A stretch of DNA of 43,955 nucleotides, taken from Pseudomonadota bacterium (GTDB lineage: Bacteria > Desulfobacterota > Desulfovibrionia > Desulfovibrionales > Desulfomicrobiaceae). Under the pieces are notes generated by a model. The model did no database searches, had not been told where the DNA came from, and saw only the letters and a program-made list of their open reading frames with translations. Made by a program: the position numbers and the translations under genes. The stretch spans positions 1 through 43,955 of the forward strand of contig JAEWKZ010000041.1 in the NCBI GenBank assembly GCA_023393525.1, in the 5' to 3' direction. Of the stretch, positions 8,459 to 16,770 are shown one piece after another; within the stretch, counting starts at the first letter, position 1; each line of letters begins with the position of its first letter.

Positions 8459-10703
8459 GGAAAGCGCGACAAGCACCGCCTCGCTGCGCGACAAGATCGT
8501 GGGGTTGAGCGAATCCTCGGGCCGCAAAAGCTACTATCCCATGCTGCAGCAAAAAATCCGCGAGCTGCAAAGCGAAATCGCGGAGCGGCACAGGGCCGAA
8601 GACACGCTGCGTAAAACCTTGCAGCGCATCGAACGGCAGCAGGCCGTCATCGCCGACATTTCCACGCACCCGAGCGTTTTCCATGGCCGCCTGCAGGAGG
8701 CCGCGCCCATGATGACGGTCAGGATGGCCCACGCCATGGACGTGGCCCGGGCGAGCCTGTGGCTCATGCGCGCAGCAAGCCTCTGCTGCCTGGACAAGTT
8801 CGACGCCTTGAACGGCGGGCACGCCACCGGAGAGTGCCTGGATTGCGCTCGCTTCGAAGCCTATTTCCAGGCCATACGCAAGGGGCCGGTAATCGTCGCC
8901 GACGCCCGGCAGGACCCGCGCACCTGTGATTTCGGGCCGAAATACCTCGACCCCAACGACATCGCATCCATGCTCGACGTGCCGGTGCTCATCGACGGGG
9001 AGCTGACCGCCGTCATCTGTTTCGAGCACGCCGGTGAATCGAGAACCTGGCAGCCCGACGAGATCACGTTCGCCAGCCGCATCGCCGATCAGGTGGCGCT
9101 CATTCTGGCCAGCCAGCGACGGCGGATCACGGAGGAACAGCTTCAAAGCGCCCACGCCAACCTGACGCGCAACCTGCGCTTCACCGAAGTGCTCCTCGAC
9201 GCCATCCCCATCCCGATCTTCTACATGGACTCGGAGCGGCGCTTCCTGGGCTGCAACCAGACCTTCACCGACACAATGGGCCTGACTCCAGAGGAAATCC
9301 GGGGCAGGACGGCCTACGATTTCTGGCCCGACCTGGCCGGACAGTACGAAGAGCATGACCGCGCCCTACGTCAGGATACCCGCAAATGCACTTACGAGTC
9401 CAAGATTCGCGACAAGGACGCAGAATTGCGGGAGGTCATCTTCGCCAAGCAGATCTTCTTCGATGAATTCAAGCACGCCGAGGGCACCATCGGCTCTTTC
9501 GTGGACATCACGGAACGCAACCTCGCGGCCAAGGAAACCCAACGGTTGCGCACCCTCCTCGCCAACATCATCAACTCCATGCCGTCCATGCTCATCGGCG
9601 TGGATGCGGAGGGACGCATCGCGCAGTGGAACCAGCAGGCGGCGCTCACGACCGGAGTGAGCGAGCACGAGGCCCAGGGGCGACGATTGGGCCAGGTCGT
9701 GCCCTGGCTCGAATCGGAAATGAAAAAGATCCGCCAATCCATCGCCAGCAAAAAGCCGTTTTTCGAGGGCAAGCTGAGCAGGGTCGCGCACGGTGAAACC
9801 GTGTACGAGGATGTGACCATCTACCCACTGATCACCAACGGCGTGGAAGGGGCGGTCATCCGCATCGACGACGTGACCGACAAGGTGCGTATCGAAGAGG
9901 TTCTGATCCAGTCGGAAAAGATGCTCTCCGTCGGAGGGCTGGCCGCGGGCATGGCGCACGAGATCAACAACCCTTTGGCGTCCATCATGGGCAACGCCCA
10001 GGTCATGGAGACCAGGCTGCTCATGCCCCTGCCGCAAAACGTGGAGGCGGCGCGTGAAGCGGGCATGACCCTGGAGGCCCTGCATTGCTATCTCGAAAAG
10101 CGCGGCATCCCGAAAATGCTCGCATCCCTGCGCAGTTCGGGGGCGCAAGCCGCCCAGATCGTCAGCAACATGCTCAGCTTCAGCCGTAAAAGCGAACCGG
10201 TGCTGGTCCCGGAAAGCATCACGGACATCCTCGACAAGACCCTGGATCTCGCCAACACCGATTATGATCTGAAGAAAAACTATGATTTCAAGAAAATCCG
10301 GATCGTGCGGGAATACGAGGACAACCTGCCGAAAATCCATGGCTCGGCCAGCAAGCTGCAGCAGGTTTTCCTGAACCTGCTGCGTAACGGCGCCGAAGCC
10401 ATGGGGGAAAAGAACTACCCGGAAAATCAATTTCCCCGGTTCATTCTGCGGGCAAAAAGAAACGCGCCGTGGGTGCGCATCGAATTGGAGGACAATGGAC
10501 CAGGCCTTGAGGAAACCGTGCGCAAGCGGATTTTCGAGCCGTTCTTCACCACCAAGACCGTGGGCAAGGGCACGGGGCTTGGGCTATCCGTTTCCTATTT
10601 CATCATCACCGAGGAACATGCGGGCATGATGAGCGTGCAGACCGCCTGCGGAGAATGGACGCGATTCGTCATCGACCTGCCGGTCGCGGTGCCGTCCAAA
10701 TAA
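8442..10703 (+). CDS. GAF-PAS-PAS sensor histidine kinase (ErcS-like)
   Basis: This 753-residue kinase appears soluble, with no clear membrane segment. In order it has a short coiled segment (residues 35-70), a GAF domain (about 75-225), a PAS domain from about 245 (LLDAIPIPIFYMDSERRF), a second PAS from about 368 (IINSMPSMLIGVDAEGRI), a HisKA domain with phospho-acceptor His506 in GMAHEINNPLASIMGNAQ, and an HATPase with NLLRNGAEAM, EDNGPG and KGTGLGLSVSYFI. The GAF domain holds an unusual set of cysteines (C115, C116, C132, C135, C162). It overlaps the ercA-like gene by 17 nt, which implies coupled translation. No response regulator is adjacent, so the partner is encoded elsewhere. The signal is unknown. 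Confidence 0.9.
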   Translation: MKKRPEESATSTASLRDKIVGLSESSGRKSYYPMLQQKIRELQSEIAERHRAEDTLRKTLQRIERQQAVIADISTHPSVFHGRLQEAAPMMTVRMAHAMDVARASLWLMRAASLCCLDKFDALNGGHATGECLDCARFEAYFQAIRKGPVIVADARQDPRTCDFGPKYLDPNDIASMLDVPVLIDGELTAVICFEHAGESRTWQPDEITFASRIADQVALILASQRRRITEEQLQSAHANLTRNLRFTEVLLDAIPIPIFYMDSERRFLGCNQTFTDTMGLTPEEIRGRTAYDFWPDLAGQYEEHDRALRQDTRKCTYESKIRDKDAELREVIFAKQIFFDEFKHAEGTIGSFVDITERNLAAKETQRLRTLLANIINSMPSMLIGVDAEGRIAQWNQQAALTTGVSEHEAQGRRLGQVVPWLESEMKKIRQSIASKKPFFEGKLSRVAHGETVYEDVTIYPLITNGVEGAVIRIDDVTDKVRIEEVLIQSEKMLSVGGLAAGMAHEINNPLASIMGNAQVMETRLLMPLPQNVEAAREAGMTLEALHCYLEKRGIPKMLASLRSSGAQAAQIVSNMLSFSRKSEPVLVPESITDILDKTLDLANTDYDLKKNYDFKKIRIVREYEDNLPKIHGSASKLQQVFLNLLRNGAEAMGEKNYPENQFPRFILRAKRNAPWVRIELEDNGPGLEETVRKRIFEPFFTTKTVGKGTGLGLSVSYFIITEEHAGMMSVQTACGEWTRFVIDLPVAVPSK

Positions 10704-10732
10704 AAACGGCAGGCCGAAGGGGCCTGCCGTTT
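10704..10732. terminator. Bidirectional intrinsic terminator between the kinase and lytic transglycosylase genes
   Basis: A 12-bp perfect stem (10704-10715 with 10721-10732) closes on a 5-nt loop between two convergent genes. On the minus strand it runs into TTTTTA, giving a good terminator for the transglycosylase gene. On the plus strand it ends in TTT. Confidence 0.85.
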
Positions 10733-10748
10733 GATGTTGAGGCATTGC

Positions 10749-12389
10749 TCAGCGGGCATAGACTTTCAGCCTGTCTCCCGGCCTGATGTGGGCGTTTTTC
10801 GCCAATTTGTTCCAGCTTTGCAACTCGGCCGGAGTGACTCCGAAACGCTTGGCGATGCCCCACAGGCTGTCTCCCGGACGCACCTTGTAATTGACCATGT
10901 CCTGTCGCACGGCGTCGGCCTTGGCTTGAGCCTGCCGGGTTTCGACGCTTCCGGCATCGGGCACGAACAGCTTCTGTCCGGGCTTGATGACCGAGGAGCC
11001 CGCGAGGCCATTGGCCTTGAGCAGCGACGACGTATCGATCTTGAACTGCTTGGCGATGGACCAGATCGTGTCGCCTTGGCGCACCAGGTAATTGGCGCGC
11101 CTGGAGGCCCATTTCCTGGCCGCGGCCGGTTCGGAGACGGCCTCCTGCCCCGGTATGCGCAGTGACTGCCCGACCTTGAGCTTCTTGGTCTTGCCGCCGC
11201 TGTTGGCCTGTTGCAGGTCGGCCACCGAGACCTTGTACTTTTTTGAGATCCCCCACCAGGTGTCCCCCGGCTTGACCCTGTGGGATGCGTACCGCGTTTG
11301 CCTGGGCGTGACGGGGCGTTTCAGGAACTCCTCGGCCTTGGCCACCAGTTGGCCCGGCACGGCCACCATGACGGACGCGGAAGGCGGAGCCTCCTGCTTG
11401 CGGAAAGAGGGGTTGAGTTCGCGAAAGGACTTCCAGTCCATGCCCAGGCTTTTCGACAGGGCCAGGAGGTCGGTGCCCGGCTTGGCTCTCAGATGCACCG
11501 GACTCGCGAAACGCCTTGTCATGTCCAGCGGTTCAAAGCCGAGCTTCTCCAGGTTCCGGGCCACCTTGACCAGCGCCAGAAATTTGGGGACGTACAGCTT
11601 GGTTTCCTTCTTCAGATCTTGCGAGGCTTCGCACAGACTGAAAAAATCTTCGGTGCCCGTCTTTTTCAAAGCCCGCCCGATGGCCCCCTCGCCCGCATTG
11701 TAGGCGGCCAGGGCCAGCGACCAGTCGCCAAAGTCCCCGTACAGCTTTTTCAGATACGCGATGGCTGCTTCCGTGGACTTGTATGGATCGCGTCTCTCGT
11801 CGACCCAGGCGTTCACGGTCAGGCCGTAGTTGGTGGCGGTCCGGGGCATGAATTGCCACACGCCGCTGGCTCCGGAGCGGGACACGGCAAAGGGATTGAA
11901 ACCGCTCTCGGCAAAGGGCAGGTAGATCAGGTCCTCGGGCAGCCCCTCGGCCAGAAAACGCTCCCGGATATGCGGCAGGTAGCGCTGGGCGCGTTTCAGC
12001 CAGCCCTCCATCGTGCCCCTCTGCACATGGGTGTAGAAATGAAAATAGCGCTGGACATCCTCATTTTCCTCGGTATCCAGACCGACATGCAGGGATATCT
12101 CGGTGTCGAGGATTTTCTGCTCCTCGACGGACAGGGAGTCGGCATCGGGGATGTCCTCACGGTCCTGAAGGATATCGAGCGGGTCGACATCCTCGTCCGG
12201 GCCGTGGATTTCGGCGGATTCATGGCCGGCCCCGGCTGAGGCGTCATGCGCGTCCCCAGGTCCGCCCTCCCGCATCTCGACGCCGGGCGCGCCATGATCC
12301 GCAACCGGACTCGGCGCCTTCTTGGCGGGCATACAGCCGGCCAAAACCAGCATGGCAAGAAGCAGGACCATACGTATATCGACTGTCAA
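10749..12389 (-). CDS. mltD: LysM-containing membrane-bound lytic transglycosylase (MltD-like lipoprotein)
   Basis: This protein of about 546 residues is predicted to cleave peptidoglycan glycan strands at the cell envelope. A TTG start at 12387-12389 lies 6 nt after AGGAG and gives a short signal (MTVDIRMVLLLAMLVLAGC) with a lipobox LAGC. The ATG at 12369-12371 is in frame but 24 nt from that site. After an acidic linker comes an SLT domain with catalytic Glu161 in FAESGFNPFAVSRSGA, then SGVWQFMPRTATNYGL and ALAAYNAGEGAIGRA. Three LysM repeats follow at the C-terminus, beginning HRVKPGDTWWGISKKY, YLVRQGDTIWSIAKQF and YKVRPGDSLWGIAKRF. The architecture is that of MltD with three LysM domains. 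It is transcribed divergently from rlmB. Confidence 0.9.
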   Translation of the reverse strand: MTVDIRMVLLLAMLVLAGCMPAKKAPSPVADHGAPGVEMREGGPGDAHDASAGAGHESAEIHGPDEDVDPLDILQDREDIPDADSLSVEEQKILDTEISLHVGLDTEENEDVQRYFHFYTHVQRGTMEGWLKRAQRYLPHIRERFLAEGLPEDLIYLPFAESGFNPFAVSRSGASGVWQFMPRTATNYGLTVNAWVDERRDPYKSTEAAIAYLKKLYGDFGDWSLALAAYNAGEGAIGRALKKTGTEDFFSLCEASQDLKKETKLYVPKFLALVKVARNLEKLGFEPLDMTRRFASPVHLRAKPGTDLLALSKSLGMDWKSFRELNPSFRKQEAPPSASVMVAVPGQLVAKAEEFLKRPVTPRQTRYASHRVKPGDTWWGISKKYKVSVADLQQANSGGKTKKLKVGQSLRIPGQEAVSEPAAARKWASRRANYLVRQGDTIWSIAKQFKIDTSSLLKANGLAGSSVIKPGQKLFVPDAGSVETRQAQAKADAVRQDMVNYKVRPGDSLWGIAKRFGVTPAELQSWNKLAKNAHIRPGDRLKVYAR

Positions 12390-12510
12390 AACAATCTCCT
12401 GGTCAAAAGTTGGCCACTGGCCCGATAAAAAAACGGGCGAGCGAGATCGAGCATTTTGACCTGCTACAGAAAAAAAAATCAATTTGCAAACCCGAAACAA
12501 GGGCACCCTC

Positions 12511-13269
12511 ATGGACAAGCAATTGCACGAAAAAACTGATGGCTCGGCCCACCTCACTCCCGGCCGCAAACCGGTCATCGAGCTTTTAAACTCGAGACCC
12601 CAGGCGCTGGACACGGTCTTCCTGGCCGAGGACGCGACGGGCCTGGGCGAGGTGATCGGCAGATGCAGGGAACTCGGGGTGCGCTTTCGCAAGGTGCGGC
12701 GCCCGGATCTGGACCGCATGTTCGCCGGCAACCACCAGGGGGTGGTGGCCCGGCTGCGCGGACGGCAAATGATCGAACTGGATCGGCTCATCGACCTCTG
12801 CGCGGCCAGCGCGTTCCCCCTCATCCTGGCCCTGGACCAGGTGCAGGACCCGGGCAACGTCGGAACCCTGGCCCGCACCCTGCTGGCCCTGGGCGGGGCG
12901 GGCCTGCTCTTTCCCAAAGACCGCACGGCCTTCATCGGCCCGGCGGCCGCCAAGGCCGCGGCCGGGGCGCTGGATACCCTGCCGCTGTGCCAGGTGGTCA
13001 ACCTGGCCCGGGCGCTGGATACCTGCGCCGAAGCCGGACTTGCCATCTACGGTTCGGGCACCGGACCGGAGAGCGCAAGCCTGTTTGAAGCCAGGCTCCA
13101 CTTTCCGGCCGTGCTGGTGCTCGGCAACGAGGACAAGGGCATGCGCCCCAATGTGGGCAAACGCTGCACGGAGAAATTATCCATCCCCATGCAGGGAGGA
13201 TTCGACTCGCTGAACGTGGCCCAGGCCGGGGCCATGATCATGACGGAGATGCTGCGACAGAGGATGTGA
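12511..13269 (+). CDS. rlmB: TrmH/RlmB-family RNA 2'-O-methyltransferase
   Basis: This 252-residue SPOUT methyltransferase uses SAM to 2'-O-methylate RNA, most likely 23S rRNA (RlmB type, Gm2251). It has a small N-terminal substrate-binding domain (GRKPVIELL through NHQGVVARL). The three SPOUT motifs follow: LDQVQDPGNVGTLART, VLVLGNEDKGM and IPMQGGFDSLNVAQAGAM. No Shine-Dalgarno sequence is obvious before the ATG; the leader reads GGGCACCCTC. A TTG at 12484 is in frame but would add non-conserved residues. It converges on fliQ with a 9-bp gap. TrmH-type tRNA activity cannot be excluded. Confidence 0.85.
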   Translation: MDKQLHEKTDGSAHLTPGRKPVIELLNSRPQALDTVFLAEDATGLGEVIGRCRELGVRFRKVRRPDLDRMFAGNHQGVVARLRGRQMIELDRLIDLCAASAFPLILALDQVQDPGNVGTLARTLLALGGAGLLFPKDRTAFIGPAAAKAAAGALDTLPLCQVVNLARALDTCAEAGLAIYGSGTGPESASLFEARLHFPAVLVLGNEDKGMRPNVGKRCTEKLSIPMQGGFDSLNVAQAGAMIMTEMLRQRM

Positions 13270-13278
13270 GGATGAAAC

Positions 13279-13548
13279 CTATTTGATGTATTCCGGAAAA
13301 TTCAAAAAGATTTCCTGCGTGAAGGTGATCATCTTGTCCATGATCCAGGGAAAGGAGATGAGCAACGCCAAAAAAACGGCGATGATCTTGGGCACGAAGG
13401 TCAGGGTCATCTCCTGGATTTGGGTCGCGGCCTGCAGTATGCTGACAAAAACGCCCACGCCCAGTCCCACGCCGAGCATGGGCAGGGCGATGACCAGAGT
13501 CAATTCAATGGATTGGCGCGCAAAACCGATAACAAATTCGGGGGTCAT
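13279..13548 (-). CDS. fliQ: Flagellar export apparatus protein FliQ
   Basis: FliQ is a small (89-residue) two-helix membrane protein of the flagellar type III export gate. Both hydrophobic segments are visible (TLVIALPMLGVGLGVGVFVSILQ and IIAVFLALLISFPWIMDKM), with the conserved QAATQIQEMTLTFVPKI between them. It is the last visible gene of the motA-to-fliQ run. fliR, flhB and flhA are not next to it: the following gene converges from the other strand. Confidence 0.95.
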   Translation of the reverse strand: MTPEFVIGFARQSIELTLVIALPMLGVGLGVGVFVSILQAATQIQEMTLTFVPKIIAVFLALLISFPWIMDKMITFTQEIFLNFPEYIK

Positions 13549-13568
13549 GCTTTACTCCTGGCCGAAGA

Positions 13569-14360
13569 CTAGATGAAACTGTTGACAAGAGAGCCGACGA
13601 TCAGATTCCACCCGTCCACCATGACGAAAAGAAGAATCTTGAATGGCAGCGACACCATTACAGGTGGAAGCATCATCATACCCATGGAAAGCAGGATACT
13701 GGCGACAACCATGTCCAAAATGAGAAACGGAATATAAATCAGAAATCCGATCTGAAATCCAGTCTTGAGTTCACTGATCACATACGCAGGAACAAGGACC
13801 ATGGTTGGGACGTCCTCCTTGTTCTGCGGCCTTTCCAGTCCTGTTATCGAAAAAAATACGGACAGGTCCTTTTCTCTTGTATGCTTGAAAAGAAAGGTTC
13901 GCAGCGGCGTCTGCGCCCGCTCCAAGGCCTCCCCGTAACCGATTTCCTCTTTCAGATAGGGTTGCAGGGCCGTGTCGTTGATGGTGCGGCCAGTGGGCAT
14001 CATGATGACCACCGTCATGAAGATGGCCAGGGACGCCAGCACCTGATTGGGCGGCATCTGCTGCGTGCCCATGGCCTGCCGCAGGAAGTGAAAGACGATG
14101 ATGATGCGGGTGAACGAGGTGACGGTCAGCATGAAGGCCGGGGCCATGGACAGCATCGTGAGCAGGGCCATGATCTCGAGGGCCACGGCCACTTTCTGCG
14201 GCTCGGCCTGGCCGCTGGAAAGCTGAAGGGAAAGAGAGGGGATGTTGGGCCCGTCGGCGGCCAGGAGCAGAACGGGGAATAAACAGAAAAGCAGACTAGG
14301 AAGGAGTATCCTCCCTGGCTTGCTGATCCAGCGTGGTTTGAAAATCCGGGGTAGGTTCAT
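13569..14360 (-). CDS. fliP: Flagellar export apparatus protein FliP
   Basis: This 263-residue polytopic membrane protein forms the FliPQR export gate core. It has a signal peptide (GRILLPSLLFCLFPVLLLAA) and the FliP signatures LTMLSMAPAFMLTVTSFTR, FHFLRQAMGTQQMPPNQVL and FMTVVIMMPTGRTINDTALQ. The C-terminal helices lie around GFQIGFLIYIPFLILDMVVASIL and MMMLPPVMVSLPFKILLFV. The ATG at 14360 lies inside fliO, giving a 65-nt overlap, and has no clear ribosome site. GGGAGG at 14310-14315 is present, but no standard start codon follows it in frame. Confidence 0.95.
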   Translation of the reverse strand: MNLPRIFKPRWISKPGRILLPSLLFCLFPVLLLAADGPNIPSLSLQLSSGQAEPQKVAVALEIMALLTMLSMAPAFMLTVTSFTRIIIVFHFLRQAMGTQQMPPNQVLASLAIFMTVVIMMPTGRTINDTALQPYLKEEIGYGEALERAQTPLRTFLFKHTREKDLSVFFSITGLERPQNKEDVPTMVLVPAYVISELKTGFQIGFLIYIPFLILDMVVASILLSMGMMMLPPVMVSLPFKILLFVMVDGWNLIVGSLVNSFI

Positions 14361-14652
14361 GGTCTATCTGGTGCTCCGCGATCAGGTTGATTCCGGTGTC
14401 GGTAACGCCCAACACCAGCTGCTTATTCAAGAAGCGGACCAGCACCAGCTGTTTGCGCGGCCCCAGGACGATTCTTTCCTCCACCCGCAGGGCTCCGGAC
14501 GACCGGCCCTGCAGGCGCGCCGCCAGTCCGAAGCGCTTCAAGAGCGCGAACGCCAGAAAAATGAGCCCCAGGATCAGCAGCAGGGCCGCCGCCATCTTGA
14601 TCGAAGCCAGCCCCAGTCCGGCCCCGGCGCCTGTCAACGTCGCGTTATCCAA
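14296..14652 (-). CDS. fliO: Flagellar assembly protein FliO
   Basis: This 118-residue protein has one N-terminal membrane helix (IKMAAALLLILGLIFLAFALL) followed by a basic, soluble domain containing VEERIVLGPRKQLVLVRF, typical of FliO/FliZ proteins that assist FliP assembly. Its position between fliN and fliP confirms the call. It overlaps the fliN stop by 8 nt and fliP by 65 nt. Confidence 0.88.
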   Translation of the reverse strand: MDNATLTGAGAGLGLASIKMAAALLLILGLIFLAFALLKRFGLAARLQGRSSGALRVEERIVLGPRKQLVLVRFLNKQLVLGVTDTGINLIAEHQIDHEPTPDFQTTLDQQAREDTPS

Positions 14653-15211
14653 GTTGTTTCACCCTCTCGATGGGACTGATGATGTCGGTCAGCCGCACGC
14701 CGAACTTCTCGTTGATGACCACCGCCTCGCCCCGCGCCACGAGCTTGCCGTTGACCAGTATCTCCAGCGGCTCTCCGGCCAGCTTGTTCAATTCAATGAC
14801 GGAGCCCTGCCCGAGTTGCAGCAGTTCATTGATGAGCAGCTTGGTGCTCCCGAGCTGGGCCGACACTTCAAGCGGGATGTCGAGAATGAAGTCCAGATCC
14901 TTGCGCAGTCCTTCGGCCTTGGGCGCCTTGGCTTCGGGCGTCAAATCTTTGTACTCGAAATCCTTGCTCTGCGCGGCGAGCTGTTTCTGTTTTTTCTCGT
15001 GCTGGATCTTGGTCTCTTCCTCGTCGACCAGGGCCTTGGCCCATTCATCGGCCAGAGCCTGGTCGGAACCGCCCTTGTCCTGCTCCTGCAAGGCCGCGCT
15101 CCAGGCGTCGGCCAGGTCCTCTTGCTTGGCGCCCTCGGCGGCTTCCGCCTCGTTCTGCTGTTCAAGAGCCGCGGCCCATTCCGCCGCCAGTTTGTCCTGA
15201 TCTTCGACCAT
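14645..15211 (-). CDS. fliN: Flagellar motor switch protein FliN with a repeated N-terminal extension
   Basis: The C-terminal part of this 188-residue protein (from about residue 108) is a SpoA/FliN domain: ILDIPLEVSAQLGSTKL, LLQLGQGSVIELNKLAGEPLEI and VNGKLVARGEAVVINEKFGVR. With FliM it builds the C-ring that sets rotation direction and docks FliH. The N-terminal extension carries three copies of a tryptophan motif: LAAEWAAAL (residues 8-16), LADAWSAAL (33-41) and LADEWAKAL (53-61). FliN proteins usually have one such segment. A charged linker rich in Lys/Gln follows. fliM ends 9 bp upstream. Confidence 0.95.
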   Translation of the reverse strand: MVEDQDKLAAEWAAALEQQNEAEAAEGAKQEDLADAWSAALQEQDKGGSDQALADEWAKALVDEEETKIQHEKKQKQLAAQSKDFEYKDLTPEAKAPKAEGLRKDLDFILDIPLEVSAQLGSTKLLINELLQLGQGSVIELNKLAGEPLEILVNGKLVARGEAVVINEKFGVRLTDIISPIERVKQLG

Positions 15212-15220
15212 ACCGTACCC

Positions 15221-16198
15221 CTAGTAATTGAGTTCCTGTTCTTTGACGACCTTGAACGCCTTGTTTCCCTTCACATAACCGGGGAGCCCCAAAAATTTGA
15301 GAATGCCCTGCACCCGCCCCGTGAGCATGTCGTCCTCGTCCTGGTCCAGCATGAGGATGTCGCCGACCTTCATGTCGAGAAGCTGCCGCCCGCTGATCTG
15401 CGTCGTGCCGAAGGTCACGTTGAGCTCGACCGGAGTTTCCATGAGCCGATCCCGAAAACGCGAGATCCAGGCATGGTCGATTTCCAGCCGCTCGGTCTGG
15501 AAAGCGGCGTAGAGCTTCGACCGGATGGGCTCGATGGTGGCATAGGGCAGGGCCAGAACCATGGAGCCCAGAGCGTTTTCCAGTTCCACCTCGAAGGAGA
15601 TGACCACCACCACGTCGCTGGGGGGAACGATGGTGGCGAACTGGGGGTTGATCTCGGAGCGCAGCAGTTCGATGCTGACCTCGTGCACGGGCCGCCAGGC
15701 GTCTTCCAGGTTGGCCAGGATGATCTTGACCACCTTGACGATGATGGACTGCTCGATGGGCGTGAAGTCGCGTCCTTCGATCTTGGGCTGGCTGCCCGCT
15801 CCGCCGAAAAAATTCTCCACCAGGGAAAAGACCAGCCGGGTGTCCACCACCAGCAGGGCGTTGCCGCGCAGGGGGTCGATCTTGAAGATGTTGATGCTTG
15901 TGGGCACGGGCAGGGAACGCATGAAATCCCCGAACTTGGACATGTCGATGGAGATCGGGTTCACATCCACCCGCTTGCGCATGGTGTTGGCCAGCGCGCT
16001 GGTGCAGAGTCTCGAAAAGCGGTCGTTTATGATCTCAAGCACCGGCATGCGGCCACGGATGATCCGGTCCTGGTTGGCCAGATCAAAAGACACGATACCG
16101 GTGGTATCGGAAGCGATCTCTTCCTCGGTCTCGATCTCCCCGCCGGAAATCCCCCGCAACAGGGCATCGACCTCATCCTGGTTCAGGATCTTGCTCAT
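15221..16198 (-). CDS. fliM: Flagellar motor switch protein FliM
   Basis: FliM (325 residues) receives phospho-CheY and transmits the switch signal in the C-ring. The N-terminal ILNQDEVDALLRGISGG is the CheY-binding peptide. The middle domain has LANQDRIIRGRMPVLEIINDRF and LVENFFGGAG, and the C-terminal SpoA domain has LNVTFGTTQISGRQLLDMKVGDILML. Length is standard. It sits between fliL and fliN in the expected order. Confidence 0.96.
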   Translation of the reverse strand: MSKILNQDEVDALLRGISGGEIETEEEIASDTTGIVSFDLANQDRIIRGRMPVLEIINDRFSRLCTSALANTMRKRVDVNPISIDMSKFGDFMRSLPVPTSINIFKIDPLRGNALLVVDTRLVFSLVENFFGGAGSQPKIEGRDFTPIEQSIIVKVVKIILANLEDAWRPVHEVSIELLRSEINPQFATIVPPSDVVVVISFEVELENALGSMVLALPYATIEPIRSKLYAAFQTERLEIDHAWISRFRDRLMETPVELNVTFGTTQISGRQLLDMKVGDILMLDQDEDDMLTGRVQGILKFLGLPGYVKGNKAFKVVKEQELNY

Positions 16199-16216
16199 AT
16201 GCTGACCACCAGAGGA

Positions 16217-16735
16217 TTACTGGACCACGAATTCCGTGAAATAGACATTGCGCACCTTGTTCTTGCCGATGACCTGGTTCAGACGGCTCACGATGTCGTT
16301 CTTGAGCTCGATTTTCTTGTCCATGCTGCTTATGTCGGCGAACGACTTGCTGGAGAGCAGAAGCAAAAGCGTATCCTTGACCCTGGGCATGGCCGCGGTC
16401 AGTTCCGCGGCGGCGGCGGCATTGGCCACCTCCACGTCCAGGGTGGTCTTCAGATATCGACGCCCCATGGGATCGGAGAGATTGACCACAAAAGAATCCA
16501 GGGTCACCAACTGCCCTCCGGCTTCGAGCCCGGCCTCGCCCTCGCCCGCGACTTCTTCAGTGGCGTTTTCGGCGGCCTCGCCCGCTGCTTTCGGTTGCAG
16601 ATAGAACTTCCATGCCGCGAAACCGCCCCCGCCCAGGATGCACAGGACGACAAACGCCACGATGATGAGCTTGAGCTTGCCGCCCTTCTTACCTTCCTTT
16701 TCCGCCGCCGGTGCCGGCGCTTTTTTGTCGGCCAT
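16217..16735 (-). CDS. fliL: Flagellar basal body-associated protein FliL
   Basis: FliL (172 residues) is a single-pass inner-membrane protein that surrounds the stator and supports torque. A lysine-rich cytoplasmic tail (residues 1-22) leads into a membrane helix (LKLIIVAFVVLCILGGGGFAAWKF). An acidic Ala/Glu-rich linker and the periplasmic domain follow, with LDSFVVNLSDPMGRRYLKTTLDVEV and a C-terminal VRNVYFTEFVVQ. A GGAGGA site precedes the ATG. It lies 35 bp after the second motB-like gene. Confidence 0.93.
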   Translation of the reverse strand: MADKKAPAPAAEKEGKKGGKLKLIIVAFVVLCILGGGGFAAWKFYLQPKAAGEAAENATEEVAGEGEAGLEAGGQLVTLDSFVVNLSDPMGRRYLKTTLDVEVANAAAAAELTAAMPRVKDTLLLLLSSKSFADISSMDKKIELKNDIVSRLNQVIGKNKVRNVYFTEFVVQ

Positions 16736-16770
16736 ACGTTCCTCCTGTGTGTTCCATGCGAAAACCGGGC

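Noticed and set aside
12420..12438. GCCCG / CGGGC inverted repeat between mltD and rlmB
   Set aside because: It is a 5-bp stem with a 9-nt A-rich loop in a divergent intergenic region, too weak to call as an operator or terminator.
12390..13046. Long extension upstream of the lytic transglycosylase on the minus strand
   Set aside because: It mirrors rlmB. The lipoprotein signal and ribosome site place the start at the TTG at 12389.
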